DNA of 64,000 bases from Amaranthus tricolor (Eukaryota > Streptophyta > Magnoliopsida > Caryophyllales > Amaranthaceae), in the NCBI RefSeq assembly GCF_026212465.1, contig NC_080053.1:17724235-17788234 (forward strand). The letters run 5' to 3'. The notes beneath the pieces were generated by a model. It worked only from the letters and a program-made list of their open reading frames with translations, was not told where the DNA came from and did not search any database. Each line of letters starts with the position of its first letter. The stretch's first letter is position 1. The position numbers and the translations under genes were made by a program. Of this stretch, positions 49,585-61,420 are shown one piece after another.

Positions 49585-49594
49585 TAATTTAAAT

Positions 49595-52255
49595 TATAAT
49601 TACATCATTGTGTCCCGTATTTTGTTATTAACAACTATTGTTGTGCTGTCACGTTAGAACTCATACAAGATATTGAAAACTTCAGCAAAATCAGATAATA
49701 CAAAGTGTAAAACTTTATTAAATTTAATTCTTATTTTTATCATCAATTTAAATTGACTTTTCCTATTTTTAGTGTCAATTTAAATTGTCATCTTATTTAT
49801 AAGAAAGTCTATAATTAGTATAGCTTAATTTCAAAACAGCTAATTTAAATTCAAATATTCAAATATAAACCGTGTAATAACATATTCGACGTGTAATGTA
49901 TTCAAAATTTAAACACAAACGTATAATTTAAACAGATATTTAAATGTCTTGAACATACCTTTATTTAATTCAAATTCAAATCTAATCTTATTCAAAAGCT
50001 TAAATTTAAATTATCTTAAGTCATTTAATTTAATCTCAATTAAAAATATTTTGAACTTAAATAATTTGTCAATTAATCACTTAATATTTAATATCATTTT
50101 TAGACCAACTAAAACAACTAAATGTAATTACTTAATTTATTTTTCTAATTTAATATGTGTTTTAAATTACCATCACTTAAGAGAATTGAGTCTTCAATGC
50201 AATTGTTCAAATTCACAAAAACTTAGACGCGACTGAGACGATCATATGGGGCAGCCCATAAACGAACACACCTGTAAAGCGGCACAAAGCTTTCCTCCTT
50301 TTTTCCATTTTCTTTATCTTTTTAATCAACTTTTCAAATTTAATCTATCTATACAATATACTAATGAAGAAACGATTATGACACATGTCGACTTTACAAT
50401 AAAAAAAAAATCCACTCTTTACATTTTCTCATTAGGAAAATACTTTTTAGCGTATCATGTAATATCTTTTTGATTAGATTTATTTGATTGATTAGTTATA
50501 AAACATTTTAAAATTTTACCTTATTTACTAACTTTTTACCATCTACAATCATCTAAAATATGTAATATCTTTTAATTGGAATGGATAATTATTGAATAAC
50601 ATATTAATAATATATGTAAATTACTAAATTTTATTAAAATAAATTTATAATAGAGTAAGAAAAGAAAATAATTTTGAAAGTTTTTCATAGATAATCCTAT
50701 GTATTACTTACATGGCTATATTAAAATGACAAATTAAATAAATTACACATTAATTATTTAAGTATATAATAATTAATATTTAACAATTAGGATAAGATAT
50801 CGATGAAATAAATTTCAAATGATAATTTTATCACCTATGTTTGACAAGTTTATGATACAAAAATACTTTAATTAAGTTATATGTTAATTATTATATTAAA
50901 AAAATATGTTCTTTAGACTGAAAACTTATTTAAAGGTTTTACATAGACATTAAACATTTAAAATATTTTTATATTATTTTTTATGCGTAGAAATTATCTA
51001 TTATTTTATGTAATTACTTATAATCCATATTATTTAGTGCATAATTTTTTATGATTATGTTTTATATAGTAATATATATTAATAATATGTATCTCAATCT
51101 AATAATAATACTTTTAAAACAAATCAATTTATGTTTCAACATACTTAAGAAGGTAAGAGTCATATAATAACTTAATTACATATATAAAATTACTAATTTT
51201 TTATTTAAATAATTCATAAATCGTGCTTGATATGAAAACCTATTTTAACTTTATCACTATTCATTTCCTTTTTACTCTTAATAACTTTCAGTTTCCTCCT
51301 TTACTTGATGAGTTGATGTATATTAGTATTTTTGTGTAGATGGGGATGAGTTTTTAAAATTTAAAATTCAGATGATTTTAAAAAAGATGCTGATATTAAG
51401 AGAATAGAAGATGTGAGTATTTAATTTAATTTTTGTTTTCTTTTGGTTGGTTTCAACTTTGAAGAAGGATGGTTTCAAGAATGGAGATTTGGGTTAAGCA
51501 GACTAACTAACTACTAACTACTCTTATCTCCGCTTCTCCCGTGTCTCCTTCCTGCCATTGATGAATTCCCTAGAATAACAATTGAATCCCTTCACTGCAT
51601 CAACTAGTGTCCTCACTTAGCTTCGTCGCGCCATTTTTTTCTTTTGCTGCAACAACTACAACAATTGAGGGTTGCATCACTTGCATCACTCGTACCGGTA
51701 TTTCCATTCTTCATCTCTTCTATCTTTTCTCTCTTTCAATTTTCATTTCATTTTCGTTCATATTCAAATTTCTATTTAACTATTGATGATCGTTAAATAT
51801 TGCTTAATTTCGTGCGAGAATAATCAAATTAGGGTTTTCTAACCTCACTTTCTCCCTTTCCCTCTTTCGTTAATTGGCTTATTTGCGTCTGCTTCTTTCT
51901 ATTAATGATTTCGATTATCTCTTCTCTCCCATGTCCGATTTCAAATGCCTTCAACCTCATTCAACTCTTATCCCTCTCTTTAACAAACTTTAGTTGTTTG
52001 ATATTTGACTCGATATGAATTGGATTGGTACCCTCATGATTTGTTACCGCCAGGTCGGGTTGATTTGTGTTTCTCTCTTCTAGGAAAAACCCTTAAGCTT
52101 GAGTATCCCCGTTACTTGAATAGTTGAATGAGTATGCGTTTATATAGAAATTTTAAAATATATTAAATTTGTTATATTTGCAAAGTAATATTTTTTTGTT
52201 GATTTTAGAGAAGAATTTGATAAAAAGTTCAAAACATTGAATGGGTGGATGAGAC
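49595..52255. other. Right-arm non-coding DNA with two unoccupied target sites
   Basis: Contains the empty hAT site GTAATTAC (51010-51017) and the empty gypsy site (ACTCT, about 51522-51526). 51540-51885 is absent from the left arm and looks like a gene leader: pyrimidine-rich, GTTGCATCACTTGCATCACT, then TTTCTCTCTTTC, perhaps the original 5' region of the PPR gene. No long frame. Confidence 0.6.
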
Positions 52256-52605
52256 TATTTCTTTGATATGAAAATTCAGAGCACGAACTCTGATGTTGTG
52301 ACATATACATCTTGGGGCCTGTACAGTTCTTGCTTTCAGGTTGTGGCCAAGGGTTTGTTGATTGAAATGTTAGAGCGCAAGATTGTACCTAATATTTGTA
52401 CCTTCAATATGGTAGTTTACATGTTAAAAATGAGTATGTTGTGGAAGCCGAAGCCGGTCTATGGTTTTTGTTTGAGAGAAGTGAAGCTATGAGCATCATA
52501 CTTTACAGTGCTATAGTTGCTGGATATTGTTTACTTGGTCAGATGGAAGATACAGCAAATCTACTTGACATCATGGCCTATGTTGTTTGGTGCCTGATGT
52601 TGTAA
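52256..52605 (+). pseudogene. PPR-protein fragment (right copy)
   Basis: Mirror of 12669-13018: ATGAAAATTCAGAGCAC at 52268, SDVVTYTSWGLYSS, EMLERKIVPNICTFNMV, and in a second frame ILYSAIVAGYCLLGQMEDTA. It differs by a few residues (SCFQ for SFFQ, AEAGL for AEASL). It is broken by the same frameshift as the left copy. Confidence 0.75.
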
Positions 52606-53331
52606 GTTTTACTACTATGGTTAATACTTAATAGATATTGCAAGGCTTGATATATTCACAAGGCTCTAAACACTAGACAGGAGATGTGATAAAACTAAAA
52701 TGGGCACCTAATCTTGTTATCTATAACACTTTTAAATGGATATTGCCGTCTTGTCTTCGTGTAACTTAACTGCTTAAGTGATTCACAAAAGACATTCTTC
52801 AAAAGTTCAACAAATAATTTGACAGTATGTGATGTTATCCATGGAGAGAATTTGGAGAATGGTAATAAGAAACTTGCTTGAACCTTGTGGTATGCTCATG
52901 CTGACTTTTTTTGTTATTAAGATATTTCTCCGATGTGAGATGTTATAACTTCTATGATATAAGCAATTTTAAAGGGATGGACTAAGTTAGTAAGTGTGTC
53001 AAATTCAAAGGGGCAGAAGGACTAATTGATGAAGTGTAGGGTAGCTTTTAAATTTTTAGTTATGAATGATTTATAGCTCGTTAAATCTTCATTTCTATCA
53101 TGTTTCTTAAAATACTCCAAAGAATAGGCGTAAGTTGTACTCCCTCCATCTATGCATAATGGTCTCTAATGTGAATTTGAAGTATAGCTTAACCTTGAAG
53201 AATGCAATAGAAAAGTAACACTTAGTTAACCATCTGCCTTATATTACAATTTGCTGAAGAACATTTTCCTCTGCAGGCTGAGGAATAGTTAGAAAATTGA
53301 GGCGAGAAGCATTCGTCCCTTGCAGATTTAG
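52606..53331. other. ZRK upstream region, right copy
   Basis: Non-coding. It includes the acceptor CCTCTGCAG at about 53276 followed by the leader up to ATG 53332. Nearly identical to 11943-12668. Confidence 0.6.
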
Positions 53332-54369
53332 ATGGGTCAAATTCAAACAGCGTACAAGAAGAAGATCAAGAGCAAGAAAAGGCCAAAATTTGATTCAAAA
53401 GAGGAATACTTTATCAAGAATGGAGGTATTTTGTTGGAAAAACAAATTGCTCTTAGCCAAGGGCAACATAAAGGAGCAGGGCAGCTTAAAATTTTCTCAA
53501 GGGAAGATATGGAGAAGGCTACAAACAATTATGACCCTGCTCTCATTGTTGGTAGTAGTTCTTATGGAACTATCTATAAAGCTATCCTTGAAGACCGTAT
53601 TGTAGCTGTCAAAGTCCCGCCACTGGTCGATCCAAATTCCAAACTAGTTGATCTCTACTTAACTGAAGTCTCGACATTAATGGTCATGAATAATGACAAT
53701 ATGGTAAAACTCTATGGTTGTTGCCTCGAAACATTTATACCAATGTTAGTGTATGGATACATGTCAAATGGAGGCCTCTTTCAACTTCTACATGGCGATG
53801 TTCCATCTAGCTTGAGGATTAAGTGGGCAGATCGTTTGAGAGTTGCTACTGACGCAGCCTACGCACTGTCCTATATGCATAATGCCTTATTAAAGCCTGT
53901 GGTGCATAGGAATGTAACGTCAGTCAATATAGTACTGGATCATTCATTACATGGAAAACTATCAAACTTTTTCTATTCAGTGTCCATTACCCCAAGAGAG
54001 ACACAGAAATGGCCTGTTGAAGGAACTCCAGGATATATTGATCCCGAATACATAGAAACTCAAAAGGTGACTGATAAGTGTGATGTGTATAGCTTTGGAG
54101 TTTTGATGTTGGAACTATTGACTAGAAAACAGCCTTCTGTGATGTCCAGAGATGGGGCACACTTGGTTGATGAGTTTGTGTCAGCTGTGGGAAATAACTG
54201 CATGATTGATATGATAGACAATAATATATTGGATCGAGCAAGTAGGGATGAGATACAAAGGACTGTACAGCTTGCCTTGACTTGTGTGGCAAAGACAGGG
54301 GCTGAGAGACCGTCTATGATTGACATTGTTGGTGAGCTTTGGAGCATACAAGGACGAAACAGTAAATAA
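53332..54369 (+). CDS. ZED1-related (ZRK/RLCK-XII) pseudokinase (right copy)
   Basis: 345 aa, differing from the left copy in one short patch by eye (PSVMSRDGAHLVDE for PSMMSRDGGDLVDE). The same features are seen: NGGILLEKQI leader, degenerate loop GSSSYG, K94 kept, HRN instead of HRD, NFF instead of DFG, GTPGYIDPEY. The reading frame is intact, so both members of the pair may be expressed. It converges with the truncated WNK copy, 431 bp apart. The retained frame and shared loss of catalytic Asp residues suggest a selected non-enzymatic role, as in ZAR1 partner pseudokinases; that role is inferred. Confidence 0.8.
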   Translation: MGQIQTAYKKKIKSKKRPKFDSKEEYFIKNGGILLEKQIALSQGQHKGAGQLKIFSREDMEKATNNYDPALIVGSSSYGTIYKAILEDRIVAVKVPPLVDPNSKLVDLYLTEVSTLMVMNNDNMVKLYGCCLETFIPMLVYGYMSNGGLFQLLHGDVPSSLRIKWADRLRVATDAAYALSYMHNALLKPVVHRNVTSVNIVLDHSLHGKLSNFFYSVSITPRETQKWPVEGTPGYIDPEYIETQKVTDKCDVYSFGVLMLELLTRKQPSVMSRDGAHLVDEFVSAVGNNCMIDMIDNNILDRASRDEIQRTVQLALTCVAKTGAERPSMIDIVGELWSIQGRNSK

Positions 54370-54800
54370 AGCAGAAACTGTGCTTGAAATTTCAGGTTCA
54401 AGCTTTTGATTAAATGAAATACAAGATCAAGAACAATCAGCAGAAGATATCAGTAGGCAAGTAATTTGTAAGTTGTAAGTGATTCTTTATGCATTCACAA
54501 CATTCAATAACAATATGAACCAAACTACCGAAGTAAATCAAACAATATCAAAACTTACATTTTAATCATCTCAAAATTACAATGAATGTTGTATTTGTAA
54601 ATTAAATTATAATTACAATGAATGTTGTACACAACCTTTTTGTGTGTAACTAACTAGAACTGACTACAAAAATTTTTTATCTACTGATAGAATCGAGAGT
54701 AAAACCTAAAAGCTATTATCACCACAAGCACAGAACTTCCACAACCTTCTCCAACATGCCTTTGCTGTTACCTGTTTACTATTTTTGTGGCCTCTCCTCG

Positions 54801-56102
54801 TCATCTGTGTTGAGCAGAAACCGGAGACCTGCTTCTCGTATGGTCACCATTGCAACTCGGGACTTCAAACACTAAATCAGAGTTTGCACACTTTTTATTC
54901 TCCTCACAGATATCATGATTCTCCAAAAGTGCTGCATCTGAAGGAATGCAATCACTAAAAGCAGGTACAAGTTCTGCAACCAATCCATTCATAAGCTCGG
55001 TAACTAATGCTGCATCGTTATCTGACAACTCGAACTTCTTCACCATCTCTTCCATAACAGTATAAACTGTATCGGTTTCAAGAGAATACGAAAACTTTAC
55101 AGTTTTCAGATGCTGCGCATCTTCAACAAACGATAGAACCATTAATATCGAATCCTTCATCAGCTTTCCTTGTAACATGAATTTTGTATCTAATGACTTC
55201 ACTGAGTCCGCAGCACCAACACTACATTCTGATCTCAAACTCGAATCCAAAGGCGACAATACAGATTCACTCAGTGCAAGAAACGAGTCATTCAAAAGCT
55301 CGATAGCAGAAGGTCTTTCAGATACAGGAGCCAAACACTTGTCAATAAACTCCTTCACCTGTAAATCAGTCACTTTGTTAAGGGTTGAGATAACCTTCTT
55401 ATAAATCTGAGCGGAGTTAGTACATTCACTGTAAGGTAATTCCCTAGTGACCATCTGAAGCAAACACATTCCAAAGGAATACACATCCACTCTCTCATCA
55501 TATTCTTCCTCAAAAAGCTCTGGCGCCATGAATTGAGGTGTACCAGCACCACGCGGCATTGCACTACCTTGTCGAACAATCGTTGAAAGCCCAAGGTCTC
55601 CGATTTTGACCTTGCCAGAGTTGCCATTAATGAAGATGTTATCACACTTAAGATCTCTATGAATAATTGGTGGTTCGTGGCAATGAAGATAAGACAACCC
55701 ACTTAAAATCTGTCGAGACCAATTCTTGATGGCCTTACTATCAACATGATTATGTTTCGTACGATACTCACTCATATTTCCTGATGAGAAAAGTTCAGTA
55801 ATCATATTAACCGTCTTCTTCTGGTAATCAACCCATGAATGGTAACATCTCATAATATTAATATGTTTTAATGATTTCAACAAAACTGATTCTGCACATA
55901 AACTCTCGAGATAGTTCTGCGATTTGAACAAATTATCAGGTAACTGGATTATACTCCAAGCAATCTCTAAACCGTTAAATTCATCGAAACCCCTGTAAAC
56001 TGTTTTAAATGCGCCTTCTCCGATGATTTCATCGTACCTGACATAACGTCTCGTCGGATCTGTCTCCACAATTACGAATTCACCGTCGCAATTCAAACCC
56101 AT
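54801..56102 (-). CDS. WNK-family kinase, C-terminally truncated (right copy)
   Basis: 433 aa from ATG 56102, identical by eye to the left WNK through the kinase domain: K33 in GEGAFKTVY, S50 in place of the usual lysine, HRD, DLG, FMAPE. One change, FLALSE for FLAPSE, follows the kinase domain. A 1-bp deletion near 54806 (CAACACAG here, CAACGACAG left) replaces the final 31 residues (RQMTRRGHKN...CACGDSF) with an early stop after SAQHR. The kinase and OSR1-C-like regions are kept; the basic, cysteine-containing tail is lost. It may still be active, or be on its way to a pseudogene. The lost tail remains readable downstream out of frame (54800-54705). Confidence 0.88.
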   Translation of the reverse strand: MGLNCDGEFVIVETDPTRRYVRYDEIIGEGAFKTVYRGFDEFNGLEIAWSIIQLPDNLFKSQNYLESLCAESVLLKSLKHINIMRCYHSWVDYQKKTVNMITELFSSGNMSEYRTKHNHVDSKAIKNWSRQILSGLSYLHCHEPPIIHRDLKCDNIFINGNSGKVKIGDLGLSTIVRQGSAMPRGAGTPQFMAPELFEEEYDERVDVYSFGMCLLQMVTRELPYSECTNSAQIYKKVISTLNKVTDLQVKEFIDKCLAPVSERPSAIELLNDSFLALSESVLSPLDSSLRSECSVGAADSVKSLDTKFMLQGKLMKDSILMVLSFVEDAQHLKTVKFSYSLETDTVYTVMEEMVKKFELSDNDAALVTELMNGLVAELVPAFSDCIPSDAALLENHDICEENKKCANSDLVFEVPSCNGDHTRSRSPVSAQHR

Positions 56103-57527
56103 GATACGAGAGTGAAACAATAAATTAACGAACAAAACACAATAATAATTGACAATGGTTGCTTGAGCTTAACGTTAATGTTAGAGAATTAACGGTGGTT
56201 ATGGTGAAACCCAGGAAGCATTGAGGGTTTGATTTATAGTTTGGGATTACCGTTACACTCGTGTGTGTTTTTTTAGAAGTTATAGTCGTGCGCTGCTAAG
56301 AAAGAGTATTCTTTTTTGTTTTTTAATTTATATTTTGAAAATAATGAAGGCCGTCTCCTAAATCCCTTGTGTCTATTTTATCTCCTAGAATTTATGAAAA
56401 GAAAAACTAAATATTAGTACATAAAAAAATTTCTCCATTTATTAAAATATTTATATTTGAGTCATTATTATTTGGTTACTCTCGTGTAAAAATAATATAA
56501 ATATGTTTTACTAATTGAAACAATAAATCAAACGAGTATAAAACAGATTTTTGCAGCCCCTCTGATAACGGGGCCCTGTTCTATAGACCGCTTTGCACAT
56601 GCTAATCAACGATCATAATATATTATATTTTTTTAGCTAATTTTAATATTTTTGTGATTCATTTTAATTTTAAATTTTTATGTTTCAGTTCGTTTTTTGT
56701 AAGATTGTTAAATTATGAGACTATTCTATATCAGGTAGTCAATTTATCTAATTGATCACTTCGAATTTATAATTATAAGTGATCACTTTAACACATTAAA
56801 TATATATGTGTCAACCCAATTAAATTGGTCTCACAGTAAAACTATCACATTTGAGATTGTACGTAAAGCAAATGGTGTGGATAGAGATGTAATGTAATTA
56901 GGAAAATAATGTTTTCTTAATAGTAGATGTTTTTATAAATTAAGGTAAATTAGGGGTTTTAGTTTTCTAAGCTAATTAGGGCTTTCAAAAAATTTGGATT
57001 TTTTATTTGTCTATCTGTTTAGTAATTTTGAATGTAATTGTTTAATGTACATAATTGTATTTTTTTTCAATTATCAATGTCAATTATTTAGTTTTCTAAT
57101 TTTACCCTTGCGGATTATTATTTTAGTTAATAAGTGCATACATCGTATCATTAATTGGTCATCTCGTCACATTTACGAGCAACAATACTCAGATTTGATC
57201 TTACACTCTCCAACAAACCTTTTTTATCAGGATTTGATCGCAATTGAAGGTTGTCTAGGCATTGAGAAAGATGGTTTTTTTAATAATGTTGATATTTAGA
57301 CTAAGAAAGTTTTGGACTAACTAAAATATGGGTGATGAAATGAATAAGAATTTTAAATAACAGTTAGAGATGTAAATAGAAATAAACTAAAAATAAAAAC
57401 TTCAATCATGGGTTTTTTAACCGTAAAAATCTGAACTTGACATTGTATTTATGAATCTTAACTTTTTTGGTGTTTGATTTTATAACACATAACTTAAAGC
57501 ATTTATGTAAACTTATGGAATAATTTA
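56103..57527. other. WNK upstream region, right copy
   Basis: Matches 7753-9173 in reverse. A frame at 56994-57299 parallels one at 7996-8226 but has no recognisable domain and is not kept intact in both copies, so it is not called. Confidence 0.6.
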
Positions 57528-57963
57528 GGTCAATCCAATGTTATTAAAATCGCGATTCGGATCGTAAAATTGCACGGTTTTACGATTCAAGTTGGGCATA
57601 ACGATTTATGAATCGTAAGCAAAATCGAAATTAAGCAAGTGAATTTGATCGAGGTGATTTGAGCAACATTGGAGCTGATAGACCTTAGAATATTATAGAA
57701 TTTGAAATATTTGTATATATCTTGTATTAGCTAAATATAGCATGAGTTTCCTAACTTATAGCCTTGCAATTAATAGTCTAGATTATAGCCTAAATTAATA
57801 GAGATTATTGATTATATATATACGGTGGATGATGCAATAAGAAGGGGACGGGAATATTCTTACATGGTATCAGTGTTTTCCTTTTCACGCTTTTGCATCC
57901 TTCTTCCTTTAATCTTCTTCTTCTTCTATAGTTGTTGATTTGTACCATTTATTTTCCGTCAAC

Positions 57964-58337
57964 ATGGGCGAATTGAAATCATCTCATTCCTTCCACCCGG
58001 CTCTTGCTGTTTCCAACATCAAGACCCATGTTCCAATCACCCTTGAGATGGAGAACGTTCAATATACAAATTGGGCAGAATTGTTCAAGGTTCATTGTAG
58101 GTCTCATAGAGTTCTTCATCATATTATCCCACCCAAAAACCCGGATGGGACAGAGAAAGAGCCGGTGCCTCTCAATGATGATGAACAAGATATGTGGGAT
58201 ACCCTTGATGCGGCTGTAGTTCTGTGGATTTATTCCACAATCTCCACGGACCTGCTCAACACCGTCATTGAAGCTGATGTTTCGACAATGACCTTATGGA
58301 ACCGGCTTCGTGATTTGTTTCAAGACAATGAAAATTC
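57964..58337 (+). pseudogene. Copia gag N-terminal fragment
   Basis: From ATG 57964 (MGELKSSHSFHPALAVSNIK) the frame has the retrotransposon gag/UBN2 pattern: NWAELFKVHCRSH, WDTLDAAVVLWIYSTIS, LWNRLRDLFQDNENSR. It is cut at NENSR, where it fuses to an inverted LTR, with short shared sequence (GAAAATTCTCG against GAATATTCCCG) at the join. Confidence 0.85.
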
Positions 58338-58513
58338 TCGTCCCCTTCTTATTGCATCATCCACCATATATATACAATCAATAATCTCTATTAATTTAGG
58401 CTATAATCTATGCTATTAATGGCAAGGCTATAAGTTAGGTAACTCATGCTATATTTAGCTAATACAAGATATATACAAATATTTCAAATTCTATAATATT
58501 CTAAGGTCTATCA
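58330..58513 (-). repeat. Inverted copy of the copia LTR
   Basis: Reverse complement of the LTR at 57676-57864. It starts (minus) TGATAGACC at 58513 directly after a polypurine tract GCGGGGGTG (58522-58514), so it is the 3' LTR of the minus-strand RNase H fragment. It ends at about 58330 in the gag fusion. Confidence 0.88.
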
Positions 58514-59095
58514 CACCCCCGCAGTCGAAACGGGAGGATCACGAACATTGAGACTGTTCCGGAAGTCCGCAAATAAAATAAGGGGCAACCCTTTAGTGAA
58601 AATATCTGCAATCAGATAACGTGAAGGCACATGTCGAGCTCGTACTTCACCTCGTGCAACTTTTTCTCTGACAAAGTGAATATCCATTTCAATGTGTTTA
58701 GTGCGCTGGTGTTGAACAGGATTCCCGGAAAGATAAATGGCACTTATATTGTCGCAATAAACCATTGTAGCTTTCCGAACAGGACAATGTAGTTCTAGTA
58801 GTAGATTCCGAATCCAACAGGACTCCGAAACAACATTAGCCACCCCTCTATACTCGGCCTCGGCACTGGATCGAGATAAAGTAGGTTGACGTTTGGACGA
58901 CCACGAGATCAGATTGTCACCCAAATAAATACAGTATCCCGATGTGGATCGTCTCATATCAGGACACCCTCCCCAATCCGTATCAGTATAAGAGACAATA
59001 TTTGCAATCGAGGAAGGATAAAGGTGTAAGCCAAGATGGAGAGTACCTTGAACATAGCGTATGATACGTTTGAGAGCATTCATATGTGCTTCAAC
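58511..59095 (-). pseudogene. Copia RT/RNase H C-terminal fragment
   Basis: Minus strand: AHMNALKRIIRYVQGTLHLG (end of RT), SYTDTDWGGCPDMRRSTSGY, ISWSSKRQPTLSRSSAEAEY (RNase H), VYCDNISAIYLSGNPVQHQR, HFVREKVARGEVRARHVPS, DIFTKGLP. The frame is open but lacks the catalytic RT core. It ends in the adjacent LTR. Confidence 0.9.
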
Positions 59096-59430
59096 AAATC
59101 CACAAACACAACTCCCAGCCGTGTCCAAATCAGGAAGTGCTCCCAACTCCTGCGGCCCAATCCCCCACTTCCCATTCTCCTTCTATTCCATCTCCTAACT
59201 ATCAATCCCCTATTCCCCCTACACCTACAGCTGGTCAGGCCCAAATTCCACCTAGCCCACATACTCATCAATTACAAACATCAACTACCTCATCCCAGCC
59301 CACTTCCATTCAGGTACACCGCCCCATAATCCGAAGTCAACATGGTATTTATAAGCCCAATCCTAAATACAGCCTAGATCAAGCTCATAATACCACGGTT
59401 ACGAGATCAAATATTTCAAAGTGTTTCTAA
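59096..59430 (+). pseudogene. Copia integrase-RT linker fragment
   Basis: The plus strand gives a Pro/Ser/Thr-rich stretch (PQSPTSHSPSIPSPNYQSP) followed by HRPIIRSQHGIYKPNPKYSL, the characteristic sequence between integrase and reverse transcriptase in copia polyproteins (TRSK.GI.KPN..Y). It is opposite in strand to the RNase H piece it touches. Confidence 0.75.
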
Positions 59431-59737
59431 GGTCTATCATTTTACATGTAAATGTCTTGATAATAGATGATTTTAAGTGTTTCTTTAAGAGTTGTTTCCG
59501 ATTCAAAGTAAAATTCCGATTTTAACAACATTGGGTCAATCATGAGATAACAATATGGTGAATAGGTTCATATTACAAAATAGATAAATTTTGTTGAAAT
59601 CTAATTTGTAATAATATCTAGGATTTACAAATGTAAAAATTTTTAGATAATATTCTAATCTTTTTTAAATAAATTTTTGTAATTTATACCATTATACCAG
59701 GTGTATATTTTAGAAAGTTGATAAAAATAATAGTATA

Positions 59738-61420
59738 CTAGGTGATCATCCGTGCTAAAGCACGGAACATTTAGAAATTATTATGCATGATTAATATAAT
59801 GAGAACTATGAATAATAATTTTTAAAAAATCACAGCAAAAAAAATTGAATAATAAATAACAAAATTTACACATCATTAGAACATAATTGTTGATTACTCT
59901 TGCTAAGCGCAAGCTATTCAATACTCACTATATGTTAAATGTATGTATGTATAATAATAGTTTATTACCCGTGTTAAACATGATATACAAAAATTTATTT
60001 TATCAAAAGCTGAATAGACTAGAAATACTCCAACGTATGTAATGGAATAGATATATACACAAGAAAAATGCATGGATACATGCTTATTTTGTTTTGTAAA
60101 TCAAACAACTTATACAAAATGAAAATAAAGAGTATTTTTAAGATAAGTAAAATATATTCTATAAGAACCAAAAACACAAAGTTTCTCTGTCATTTCGACA
60201 TTACCAATTTCCAAATTTTTTTTTAATAAAACCTCTCCTTGAGATATCTTAAATTTCTATGTCATATTTAGTTTTTAACACTTCTAATTATTCAAATTCA
60301 ACTATATATAAAACATACTCCCTTCATTTACCCAATTTAATTTTTAACATTATTTATAACACTCTTAATTTGAATCATTCTAAATATATAAATTAAATCA
60401 TAGTCAATTGAGATCTTATTTGATTCGTTATAATGCAATATATTAATATCAATTTTTTACTATTTTTAATTATGCACAATAAGATGCATTAGGACATCGA
60501 TTAATATATTTGAAAATGTGCACAAACCAAGTGAGACAAAGATACTTAAGTCATCATATCATATCATACAATATACTAAAGAAAGATCCCTTAATTTTTA
60601 AATGACGCTTTTTTAATAACTGAATACTTGGCGAAATATAAAACTTAAACTGTTGATATATTTAAATGAATTTCCACATAATAATATTTATAAATGTAAA
60701 GAATAATTTTAAACATAGCAAAATTATCAAATTACAATTTTATCTCTTTGCCTTTCTCTTTTCTAGTAGGACTATTTTTTTGAACGCAAGTATTTTCGGG
60801 TGCTGATAAATAGGTATAGTGTATGAAATTCATAATCTTGCAAAGGACGACAATTTATACACCTTCACTTTGCTGTTCACCTCATTTGAATATCTTTACG
60901 CCTTTGAGTAACCATTTCATTTTTAAAAACAATAAGTTTATTTATTTTTATTTGACCTCTTTTATCTTTACTTCGCAATAGAAGACAATTATTTTTGCAA
61001 TTAGCCACTTACTCGATAAAGTTATTTATCAACCTCATTTAGTAAACATTTTAGTAATAGAATGTTGACTAATAATATACAGTCTAAATAAAGATGCATG
61101 CTGAATTTAGAGGTAGAAAATGTCACAGTAATTTGTATTAATATATGTAAGATAAATCTTAAAGAGAAAATTTATTTTCAATCTTACTAAAATTACATAT
61201 AATATTCCAAAGCATATAAAGATATAAATCTCCTTAGTCTTAAATAGACAATATTAATAGTCAAACTTATTTCAATAGCATGTATTAATGTATAGTAATC
61301 TTGTCGTGAAAGCTACAATAAAATTATATGAATATCTGAGAAACTAATTTAAGCGGAAAATTGTTTTACCAGAGGCTAATACATGTCATTAGGTGGTCTT
61401 TGCTTTAGTATATAGAATGA
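59738..61420 (-). mobile_element. Probable non-autonomous Helitron, right arm only
   Basis: On the minus strand the 3' end shows the hairpin CCGTGC TTTA GCACGG (59765-59750), an 8-nt spacer, CTAG (59741-59738) and then T: a textbook Helitron terminus. A candidate 5' end TCATTCTATATACTAAAGC starts at 61420, preceded by A on that strand. No Rep/helicase coding was seen. The region is missing from the left arm, which supports an insertion. The 5' border is provisional. Confidence 0.5.

Larger units (their letters stand above)
57676..59439. mobile_element. Scrambled copia element with inverted LTR ends
   Basis: A plus-strand LTR runs 57676-57864 (TGATAGACC...TTCTTACA) and is followed at once by TGGTATCAG, a primer-binding site. 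Gag (plus), a minus-strand copy of the same LTR (58513 down to about 58330), RNase H (minus), a plus-strand integrase-RT linker and finally a short inverted LTR tip (GGTCTATCA, 59431-59439) follow. The order and mixed orientation cannot come from one normal integration. No 5-bp TSD is seen. Confidence 0.85.
57536..59533. mobile_element. hAT-type MITE with 8-bp TSD, containing a copia composite
   Basis: Flanked by GGTCAATC at 57528-57535 and 59534-59541, a perfect 8-bp duplication. Ends are inverted repeats CAATGTTATTAAAATCG and CAATGTTGTTAAAATCG. The left arm shows the unoccupied site (GATTGACC, 7745-7752). Without the internal copia material the MITE is about 230 bp. Confidence 0.88.
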
